64,000 nucleotides of DNA. It comes from Protaetiibacter sp. SSC-01 (lineage in GTDB: Bacteria; Actinomycetota; Actinomycetes; Actinomycetales; Microbacteriaceae). Positions 34,860 through 42,757 of the stretch are shown in pieces; position 1 is the stretch's first letter; each line of letters opens with the position of its first letter. Location: positions 744,001 to 808,000 of the forward strand of contig NZ_CP059987.1 of the NCBI RefSeq assembly GCF_014483895.1, read 5' to 3'. Position numbers and translations under genes: made by a program. A model generated the notes under the pieces. It saw nothing but the letters and a program-made list of their open reading frames with translations. It was not told where the DNA came from and did no database searches.

Positions 34860-37800
34860 ATGAGGGGGTTCCAGGGGGTGACGGCGAGAGATTGGTGGCG
34901 TGCGCGCCGGAAGACCGTCGCAACCGTCACAGCGATCTCGCTCGTGGCCGGCACGACCCTCACCGTCGCCGCTCTGCACCCCGGTTTCCCGGTCACCGAC
35001 GTCGAGCTGACCTCGCGTGACGTGTGGGTCACGAACGGCGAGCTGCTGCGCGGCGGCCGGCTCAACAAGCAGATCGACGAGCTCAACGCCTCGGTCACCG
35101 CGTCGTCCCCCGATTTCGACGTGCTGCAGGACGGCGACTCGCTCTTCCTCGTCGACCCCGACAACAGCCGCCTCGAGTCGGTCGACGCCGCGTCGACGGC
35201 CGTCACGAGCTCGGTCGACCTCCCGCCCGACGCCGAGGTGTCGTACGGCGGCGAGGTCATCGCGGTCGTGTCGCGCGGCCAGCTGTGGGCTCTGCCCGCG
35301 GTCGGCGACCTGCGCCTCGACGTCGTCTCGCAGCCTCCGCTCCTCGAGCTCGGCGACGGCGGCCACGCCGTCGTGACGGGGGCGGGCGAGATCGTCGCGG
35401 TCTCGATCGAGGAGAGGAAGCTCTACCGCATCCCGACCCTCGCCGATGTGCCCGTCGAGTCCGACTTCCCGCGCATCGGCGACTTCGAGCTCGCCGCGAT
35501 CGGCGACCGGGTCGTCGCGCTCGACCACTCGACGAACCAGCTCGTGCTCGACGACGGCACGGTGCGCGAGCTCGGCGATGCGAAGGCCCTGCGCCTCCAG
35601 CAGTCGGGCCCCGCATCCGACTCCGCCGTGCTCGCGACGGGCTCGGGCCTGCTGCGCGTGAACCTCGGCTCGGGCGACGTCGAGACGATCGACGCGCAGG
35701 TGCCGAACGCCGCGAGCGACACGGATGACGTGGCCGCGCCCGTCAACCAGGAGGGCTGCGCGCACGGGGCGTGGGCGCACGCGCAGCGCTACGTCTTCGC
35801 GTGCGCGGGGGCCGACGCCGCGATCTACGACATCGAGCAGCCGACGCAGGGCGACCGCCTCGAGTTCCGCGTCAACCGCAGCGTCATCGCGCTCAACAAT
35901 CTCGCGAACGGCAACGTCTGGCTCCCCGCCGAGAACATGCGTCTCGTCGACAACTGGGAGGACGTCATCCCGCCCGAGCAGGAGGAGACCGAGGAGGAGG
36001 GCGACGACACCTCGGCGCTGCAGTCCTTCGAGGACACCCTCGCGGAGCGCACGGACGAGAACCGGCCGCCGACGGCGCTCGACGACGAGTACGGCATCCG
36101 TCCGAACCGCACGACGATCGTCGCGGTGCTCGACAACGACTCCGACCCCGACGGCGACGTGCTCGTCATCTCCGACCATTCGCCGATCGCCGAGTCGACC
36201 GGCCGTCTCGACTACATCGACGGCGGGCGCGCGCTGCAGTTCACGCCGGCGCTCGACTACACGGGCGGCGTGAGCTTCAGCTACACCGTCGACGACGGCC
36301 GCGGCGGCACGGCGACGGCGAACGTCACCGTGCGCGTCGTTCCGGATGCGCTCAACGCGGCGCCGATCGAGCTGCGCACCTCCGCGACGAGCGTCGAGGC
36401 GAATCAGACGATCGCGTACAACGTGCTGTCGAACTGGCGCGACCCCGACGGCGACGACCTGTTCCTGCAGGGCGCGGCGCCCACCTCGGGCGACCTCGTG
36501 CGCTACACGCCCGACGGCCTCATCACCTTCACGCACCAGACCTCGGAGCTGGGCGAGAAGGAGGTGCAGTTCCAGGTGACCGACGGCGGCGAGGTCGTCA
36601 CGGGCAAGCTCGTCGTCGACGTGAAGCCCGCGGGCGAGCTGAAGCCCGTCGGCACGCCCGACTTCGCGACGGCGTTCACGGGTGAGCAGGTCACGATCGA
36701 GCCCCTCGAGAACGACCTCTCGCCGTCGGGCGCCCCGCTCGCGCTCACGAGCGTCGACGAGCCGGGCGACGGCGCGTCGATGTCGTTCGACCCGCAGAAG
36801 GGCCAGGTGCAGTTCTCGGCCGGAGCCCCCGGCATCTACTACTTCGAGTACTCGCTCGCCGCCGGCTCCGCCTCGAGCAAGGGCATCATGCGCGTCGACG
36901 TGAAGGACGTGCCCGCCGACGACCAGCCGCCGATCGCGGTGAAGGACACCGCCTACCTGCGCAGCGACGAGCCGACGACGGTCTCGGTGCTGAGCAACGA
37001 CGTGAGCCCCGTCGGCCGCATCCTCGCCGTGCAGTCGGTGTCGGTGCCGCCGGACGTGCAGGCGAAGGGCGTCGTCGTCGAGCTGCTCGAGTCGACCCTC
37101 GTGCGCGTCACCTCTCCGCAGACCCTCACCACGCAGATCGGCTTCACGTACACGATCTCGGATGGCGTGCGGTCGTCGACCGCGGGCGTCACGATCGTGC
37201 CGGTGCCCCCCCTCACGAAGCACCAGCCGCCGATCGCGCGCGACGACGAGGTCACGGTGCGCGCGGGCGACATCGTGACGGTCGACGTGCTCGACAACGA
37301 CGAGCACCCCGACGACTCGCGGATGTTCCTCGCGGACGAGCTCGTGAGCGAGCCCTCGGCGGGCCTCGCCTTCGTCAACGCCGACCACGTGCGTTTCCAG
37401 GCGCCCGATGAGCCGGGCCAGTACCAGGCCGCGTACCGCGTGCTCGACGCGTACGGCGAGAGCGCCGCCGCGACCGTCACCTTCACGGTGACGCCCCTCG
37501 ACGAGGACTCGAACCGCGAGCCGCGGCCGGAGCCCGTCGTGGCGCGCGTGCTCTCGGGCGGCAGCATCCGCATCGACCTGCCGCTGCAGCGCATCGACCC
37601 GGACGGCGACTCGGTGCAGCTACTGCGCACGCCGACGACCCCGACGATGGGCTCGATCGAGGAGATGGGCGCCGACTACCTCACCTACACGGCGTTCCCC
37701 GGCATGAGCGGCACGGACTCGTTCTCGTACCAGGTGTTCGACGCCTTCGGGAAGACCGGCACCGCCGACATCCGCATCGCCGTCATCGCCCCGCCCGAGT

Positions 37801-40454
37801 CGACGCAGAACCCGAGCGCCGTACCCGACAGCGTCTCGGTGCGGCCGGGCAAGATCGCGCAGGTCGACCTGACGGCGAACGACTCCGACCCGCAGAGCTC
37901 GCGCATCTCGGTCGACAAGAAGCTCGTCGAGGTGCCCGAGGGCATCGAGGCCGAGGTCGTCGACGGCCGCTTCCTCGTGCTGCAGGCTCCGGATGAGGAG
38001 GGCACCTTCGCGATCCGGTACCGGCTCACGAACGAGCTCGGCGGGTCGAGTCAGAGCTACGCGATGGTGCAGGTGACCCCCGACGCCCCGCTCATGCCGC
38101 CGATCGCGACGGACCTGCCGATCGCTCAGAAGGACATCGCGGGCAAGAGCTCGATCACGGTCGACGTCTTCGACGGGTCCGCCTACAACCCGGGCGGTCG
38201 GAACTCCGACCTCAAGGTGACGCTCGAGGGCCCGAACGCGGGTTCCGCCGAGCTCGTCGTCGAGCGGCACGGCAAGATCACGGTCACGCCCGCCGAGAAG
38301 CGCCAGGCGATCGCGTACCGCGTGACCGACCCCGAGACCGAGCTCTCCGCCACGGCGTTCCTGCTCGTGCCGGCGGCGGTCGACGAGAGCTTCGACGATC
38401 CGCCGTACCTCGACCCGAACCTGCCGATCCAGTACGTGCCGATGAACGAGTCGCGCGAGTGGAAGCTCTCCGACCTCGTGAAGGTGCCGTCCGGCCGCAA
38501 GGCGTGGATCGCCGACCCGTCGAGCGTCTCGTCGCTCATGAGCGACGGCACGCCGAACTACGTCGACGAGACGACGATCCGCTACCAGGGCGGTCTCGAC
38601 TACCGCGGCCCGGCGTCCATCAGCTTCACGGTGACCGACGGCGCGTCGAAGGACGACCCGAAGGGCAACACGCAGGCGCTCACGATGCAGATCGTGGTGG
38701 GCGACCCCGAGTTCCGCGACACCCCGCCGACGTTCACGACGCCCCAGGTGCCGCTCGAGATGGGGGAGCAGGCGACCGTCGACCTGCGCGCGGCGACGGG
38801 GCACCAGAACCCGCAGATCCTGCAGCAGGTGACCTACTCGGATCTCACGGGGCTGGGCGGCCGCATCGACGGGCGCCTCGACGGCTCGGTGCTGACGCTC
38901 ACGACGCCACGCAACACCCCGAAGGGCACGACGTTCGACGTCGGCGTGACGCTGCGGTGGGACAAGTTCACGGTGCAGGGCACGGTGCACGTGACGGTCG
39001 TCGGCTCGACGCGTCCGCCCGCGCTCGCCGTCGACGACGCCTACGAGACGCAGCGCGGCGACGGCACGGTCGTCGCGAGCCCGCTCGGCAACGACTTCAA
39101 TCCCTACGCGGGAACCGGAGAGCGCCTCTCGATCGTCGACGCGAAGGTGCAGAACACGGGCGAGCCCGCGGGGGTGACGTTCACGGCCGATCAGGTACGC
39201 ATCTCGCCGAACCCGAGCCTCAAGTCGGGCACGATCAACGTCGTCTACACGATCGAGGACGCCACCGAGGACCCCGACCGCCGCGTCAACGGACTCATCA
39301 CGCTCGTCGTGAGCGACGTGCCCGACCAGGTGCAGAAGCCGACCGTGCCGACGCAGGGCGACGAGGGGGCGGTCTCGATCGGCTTCCAGGCCCCTGCCGC
39401 CAACGGCAAGGAGATCACCTCGTACGAGGTGCGCTCCGAGCCGGCCGTCTCGACGCCCGCGAACTGCGCCCCGCCCGGGTGCACGATCACGGGTCTCACC
39501 AACGGCACGACCTACCGGTTCTCGGTGCGCGCGATCAACTTCCACGGTCCGGGCGCGTGGTCGACGCTCTCCGACCCGGTGATCCCGTACGGCACGCCGC
39601 AGCAGCCCGCGCCCGTCATCACGGTCGTCGACCAGTTCGCCCCGAACGCCGTCATCCGCGCGACGTGGAACGAGGTCAACGCGAACGGCGGCTCGGTCAC
39701 CTACCGCTGGCGCCTCGACGGCGGCGGCTGGAGCGCCGCATCCACGAGCCGGTCGACGGGTGACCTCACGGTTCAGGGAGGCGCCCACACGGTCGAGGTC
39801 ATCGCGACCAACTCGGGCGGCAAGCAGAGCCCGGCCGGTGCCGTGACCTCGGCGAACATCGCGACGCAGACGACGCCGACGGCGCCGAACGTGTCGGGGG
39901 CGGATGTGCGTGACGGCCAGGCGCCCGGCTCGATCCGCTGGACCTGGTCGGGCGGCGCCGCCTCGACGGGCGGCATGGCGAACGTCACCTACCAGGTGAG
40001 CGTGGACGGCGGCGGCTGGATCGACAAGGGTACGGCGACCAACCACACGGCGAGCAGCCTCTCCGCGGGCTCGCACAGCATCCGGGTGCGCGCCGTCAAC
40101 AAGGCAGGCACGGGCGCGATCGGCAACGGCGGCGCGGGCAACATCTCCAACCCGCCGCCCCCCGCCCCCTCGGTCGAGATCATCGGCAAGGGGACGCGTG
40201 AGACATGCCAGGGCGGCGGCACCTGCCACCGCGCGCTCGTGCGATTCACGAACGTGCCGGCAGGCACCTACTCGCTCGCGATCTCGAGCGGCGGCTGGAC
40301 GACCTCCGACCCGCGCTCGACCTACATCGGCGGCAACGGCACGGCGGAGTCGGGCGGCTACCTCGGCATCCGCGACGCGCAGGTGTGCGTGCAGATCAGC
40401 GGTCCCGCGAGCTACCGCCCGTGCGTCTCCGCGGCGACCTGGAACAGCTGGTAA
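34860..40454 (+). CDS. Giant membrane-anchored Ig/cadherin-like and FN3 repeat protein
   Basis: The product is 1,864 residues. One N-terminal membrane segment (about 19-41) after a basic cytoplasmic tail predicts an N-in, C-out protein. Residues 48-370 are beta-rich, probably a propeller-like head. After an acidic stretch (376-390) come about eleven repeats of about 97 residues (400-1485), many starting P-P-x-A-x-D-D and containing V-L-x-N-D-x-D-P-x-G, as in bacterial cadherin-like repeats. Three FN3-like modules follow (1487-1765), then a unique C-terminal domain with four Cys. It should reach far outside the membrane, perhaps as a wall-spanning fibre or conduit. The ATG at 34860 is chosen over an upstream in-frame ATG; the site before it is weak. 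Confidence 0.88.
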   Translation: MRGFQGVTARDWWRARRKTVATVTAISLVAGTTLTVAALHPGFPVTDVELTSRDVWVTNGELLRGGRLNKQIDELNASVTASSPDFDVLQDGDSLFLVDPDNSRLESVDAASTAVTSSVDLPPDAEVSYGGEVIAVVSRGQLWALPAVGDLRLDVVSQPPLLELGDGGHAVVTGAGEIVAVSIEERKLYRIPTLADVPVESDFPRIGDFELAAIGDRVVALDHSTNQLVLDDGTVRELGDAKALRLQQSGPASDSAVLATGSGLLRVNLGSGDVETIDAQVPNAASDTDDVAAPVNQEGCAHGAWAHAQRYVFACAGADAAIYDIEQPTQGDRLEFRVNRSVIALNNLANGNVWLPAENMRLVDNWEDVIPPEQEETEEEGDDTSALQSFEDTLAERTDENRPPTALDDEYGIRPNRTTIVAVLDNDSDPDGDVLVISDHSPIAESTGRLDYIDGGRALQFTPALDYTGGVSFSYTVDDGRGGTATANVTVRVVPDALNAAPIELRTSATSVEANQTIAYNVLSNWRDPDGDDLFLQGAAPTSGDLVRYTPDGLITFTHQTSELGEKEVQFQVTDGGEVVTGKLVVDVKPAGELKPVGTPDFATAFTGEQVTIEPLENDLSPSGAPLALTSVDEPGDGASMSFDPQKGQVQFSAGAPGIYYFEYSLAAGSASSKGIMRVDVKDVPADDQPPIAVKDTAYLRSDEPTTVSVLSNDVSPVGRILAVQSVSVPPDVQAKGVVVELLESTLVRVTSPQTLTTQIGFTYTISDGVRSSTAGVTIVPVPPLTKHQPPIARDDEVTVRAGDIVTVDVLDNDEHPDDSRMFLADELVSEPSAGLAFVNADHVRFQAPDEPGQYQAAYRVLDAYGESAAATVTFTVTPLDEDSNREPRPEPVVARVLSGGSIRIDLPLQRIDPDGDSVQLLRTPTTPTMGSIEEMGADYLTYTAFPGMSGTDSFSYQVFDAFGKTGTADIRIAVIAPPESTQNPSAVPDSVSVRPGKIAQVDLTANDSDPQSSRISVDKKLVEVPEGIEAEVVDGRFLVLQAPDEEGTFAIRYRLTNELGGSSQSYAMVQVTPDAPLMPPIATDLPIAQKDIAGKSSITVDVFDGSAYNPGGRNSDLKVTLEGPNAGSAELVVERHGKITVTPAEKRQAIAYRVTDPETELSATAFLLVPAAVDESFDDPPYLDPNLPIQYVPMNESREWKLSDLVKVPSGRKAWIADPSSVSSLMSDGTPNYVDETTIRYQGGLDYRGPASISFTVTDGASKDDPKGNTQALTMQIVVGDPEFRDTPPTFTTPQVPLEMGEQATVDLRAATGHQNPQILQQVTYSDLTGLGGRIDGRLDGSVLTLTTPRNTPKGTTFDVGVTLRWDKFTVQGTVHVTVVGSTRPPALAVDDAYETQRGDGTVVASPLGNDFNPYAGTGERLSIVDAKVQNTGEPAGVTFTADQVRISPNPSLKSGTINVVYTIEDATEDPDRRVNGLITLVVSDVPDQVQKPTVPTQGDEGAVSIGFQAPAANGKEITSYEVRSEPAVSTPANCAPPGCTITGLTNGTTYRFSVRAINFHGPGAWSTLSDPVIPYGTPQQPAPVITVVDQFAPNAVIRATWNEVNANGGSVTYRWRLDGGGWSAASTSRSTGDLTVQGGAHTVEVIATNSGGKQSPAGAVTSANIATQTTPTAPNVSGADVRDGQAPGSIRWTWSGGAASTGGMANVTYQVSVDGGGWIDKGTATNHTASSLSAGSHSIRVRAVNKAGTGAIGNGGAGNISNPPPPAPSVEIIGKGTRETCQGGGTCHRALVRFTNVPAGTYSLAISSGGWTTSDPRSTYIGGNGTAESGGYLGIRDAQVCVQISGPASYRPCVSAATWNSW

Positions 40455-40499
40455 CGGCGACCTCCCCGCACGAACCCCCTCCCCGAAAGGCCACACGAC

Positions 40500-41468
40500 A
40501 TGCCCGTCACCCAGGAACAGGCGACCTGGTTCGCCGACGCGTTCCAGAAGCTCGTCGCGAACGTCGACAAGGCGATCGTCGGCAAGGACCACGTCATCAA
40601 GCTCGTGCTCACCGCCCTCATCTCGGACGGCCACGTGCTGCTCGAGGACTACCCGGGCACGGGCAAGACGGTGCTCGCGAAGTCGCTCGCCAACACGCTC
40701 GACGGCACCACGAGCCGCATCCAGTTCACGCCCGACCTCCTCCCGTCGGACGTCACGGGCGTGCAGATCTACGACCAGGGCAAGGGCCGTTTCCAGTTCC
40801 ACCCGGGACCGATCTTCGCGTCGATCGTGCTCGCCGACGAGATCAACCGCGCCTCGCCGAAGACCCAGTCGGCGCTCCTCGAGGTCATGGAGGAGGGCGT
40901 CGTGACGATCGACGGCGAGGGCCACTCGGTCGGGGCCCCGTTCCTCGTCATCGCGACCCAGAACCCCGTCGAGCAGGCCGGCACGTACAAGCTGCCCGAG
41001 GCGCAGCTCGACCGCTTCCTCATCAAGACGAGCCTCGGCTACCCCGACGCGAAGACCGCCGTCGGGCTGCTCATGGACTCCTCGACGCGCGCCCGCGCAT
41101 CCCTCGTGTCGCCCATCATCAAGCCCGAGTCGATCGTGGCGATGTCGGCGCTCGCGAACGAGGTGCACACCGACGAGGCCGTCATGCAGTACCTCGCCGA
41201 CATCGTCGACGCGACGCGCAAGCACCGTGACGTGGTGCTCGGCGTGAGCATGCGCGGCGCCATGGCGCTCGCGCGCGCGGTCAAGACCTGGGCGATCGCG
41301 AACGGGCGCACCTACGTGACGCCCGACGACATCCGCGACCTCGCCGTGCCCGTGCTCGCGCACCGCCTCGTGATCGACCCGGAGTCCGACTTCGCCGGCG
41401 TCAAGGCCGAGGACGTCGTGGAGCGCATCCTCGTCGACATCGAGCCGCCCGCCTACCGCGCAGCCTGA
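40500..41468 (+). CDS. MoxR-family AAA+ ATPase
   Basis: This 322-residue protein has the Walker A motif D-Y-P-G-T-G-K-T near residue 53, Walker B V-L-A-D-E-I-N-R near 113, sensor 1 I-A-T-Q-N-P-V-E and a C-terminal lid with S-M-R-G-A-M-A-L. MoxR ATPases act as chaperones that mature secreted or periplasmic complexes, normally together with DUF58 proteins that bring in the client. GAAAGG lies upstream of the ATG. It is followed after 2 bases by the DUF58 gene. Likely clients here are the giant protein or the secretion machine. Confidence 0.95.
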   Translation: MPVTQEQATWFADAFQKLVANVDKAIVGKDHVIKLVLTALISDGHVLLEDYPGTGKTVLAKSLANTLDGTTSRIQFTPDLLPSDVTGVQIYDQGKGRFQFHPGPIFASIVLADEINRASPKTQSALLEVMEEGVVTIDGEGHSVGAPFLVIATQNPVEQAGTYKLPEAQLDRFLIKTSLGYPDAKTAVGLLMDSSTRARASLVSPIIKPESIVAMSALANEVHTDEAVMQYLADIVDATRKHRDVVLGVSMRGAMALARAVKTWAIANGRTYVTPDDIRDLAVPVLAHRLVIDPESDFAGVKAEDVVERILVDIEPPAYRAA

Positions 41469-41470
41469 GC

Positions 41471-42757
41471 ATGACGACAGCCCGACTCGGCGGAGCGGCC
41501 GGACCCCTCGCGTCCGTGCGCGCCCGCATGCGACTCTTCGCGAGAGGCGTCGCGAACGTCGTGACGCCTCTCGCGCGCGCCGTCTGGCGCGTCGTCGGGC
41601 CGGTCGTGCGCGTCGTGTCGGTGTCGGGCTGGATCGTGCTCGGCCTCGCGGTGCTCTCGCTCGTGCTCGCCGCGGTCTTCGGCTGGCAGGAGTTCACCTT
41701 CCTCGGGTGGGTGCTGCTCGCGGCGCTGGTCGTCTCCACGGCGTTCCTGCTCGGCCGGTCGAGCTACGGGGTGCTCATCGAGCTCAACCCGCGTCGCGTC
41801 GTCGTGGGCGACCGTGCGATGGGGCGCATGCTCGTGACGAACACGGGCCCCCGCAAGCTGCCGCCCACCCGGATGGAGCTGCCGGTCGGGCGGGGAGTCG
41901 CCGAGTTCCAGCTGCCCACGATGACCCCCAAGCAGGAGCAGGAGGAGCTCTTCCAGGTGCCGACGAACCGCCGCGCCGTCATCGTCGCGGGACCCGCGGA
42001 GTCGATCCGCGGCGACCAGCTCGGCCTCCTGCGTCGCGCCGTGAAGTGGGCCGACCCCGTCGAGCTCTTCGTGCATCCGCGCACAGTGCGCCTCGCCTCG
42101 AGCGCCGCGGGCCTCGTGCGCGACCTCGAGGGCCAGGTGTCGCAGAAGATCACCAACAACGACCTCGCGTTCCACGCCCTGCGCCCCTATGTGCCCGGCG
42201 ACGATCGCCGCTACGTGCACTGGCGCACCTCGGCCCGCATCGGCCAGCTCATGGTGCGGCAGTTCCAGGAGACCCGCCGCTCGCAGATCATCATCGTGCT
42301 GCCGACGAGCGCCCAGTTCTACGCGAGCGAGGAGGAGTTCGAGCTCGCCGTGTCGTGCGCCGCCTCGATCGCCGGCCAGGTCATGCGCGACGGCACGCAG
42401 CTCGACGTCGTGAGCGAGATGGGCCTGTGGCGCACGCGCACGGTCGTCTCGATGCTCGACTCGTCGTGCCGCCTCGAGTACGGCCACACGGGCGGGTTCT
42501 CGGGACTGCGCGAGCTCGTGCGCGAGCGCACGAAGCGCCTCGCCGCGCCGAGCGTCGTCGTGACGGTCGGGGGTTCGAAGCTCGGCCCGGGCGACATCCG
42601 CACCGTGAACACGGTGTTCGGGCCCGACACGAACCACCTCGGCGTCACGGTCGACGCGGGCGCCCAGCCGCGCCTCGGCTCGGTCGGCGGGATGCTCATG
42701 CTCACCGTCGGCCGGCTCGAGGACCTGCCGCCTCTCTTCCGGGGGCTCGCCTCGTGA
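41471..42757 (+). CDS. DUF58-family membrane protein, MoxR partner
   Basis: The product is 428 residues. Two membrane segments (about 57-95) are followed by a cytoplasmic or von Willebrand A-like region with the DUF58 signature Y-V-P-G-D-D-R-R-Y-V-H-W-R-T-S-A-R at about 239-255. These proteins work with MoxR ATPases, probably presenting clients. The stop overlaps the GTG of the next gene by 3 bases, so MoxR, DUF58 and the transglutaminase-like protein form one translational unit, an order known from many bacteria. Confidence 0.92.
   Translation: MTTARLGGAAGPLASVRARMRLFARGVANVVTPLARAVWRVVGPVVRVVSVSGWIVLGLAVLSLVLAAVFGWQEFTFLGWVLLAALVVSTAFLLGRSSYGVLIELNPRRVVVGDRAMGRMLVTNTGPRKLPPTRMELPVGRGVAEFQLPTMTPKQEQEELFQVPTNRRAVIVAGPAESIRGDQLGLLRRAVKWADPVELFVHPRTVRLASSAAGLVRDLEGQVSQKITNNDLAFHALRPYVPGDDRRYVHWRTSARIGQLMVRQFQETRRSQIIIVLPTSAQFYASEEEFELAVSCAASIAGQVMRDGTQLDVVSEMGLWRTRTVVSMLDSSCRLEYGHTGGFSGLRELVRERTKRLAAPSVVVTVGGSKLGPGDIRTVNTVFGPDTNHLGVTVDAGAQPRLGSVGGMLMLTVGRLEDLPPLFRGLAS

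Noticed and set aside
34860-40454. Giant protein as a non-ribosomal peptide or polyketide synthase
   Set aside because: No adenylation, carrier or ketosynthase motifs; the repeats are Ig/cadherin-like with an N-terminal membrane anchor.
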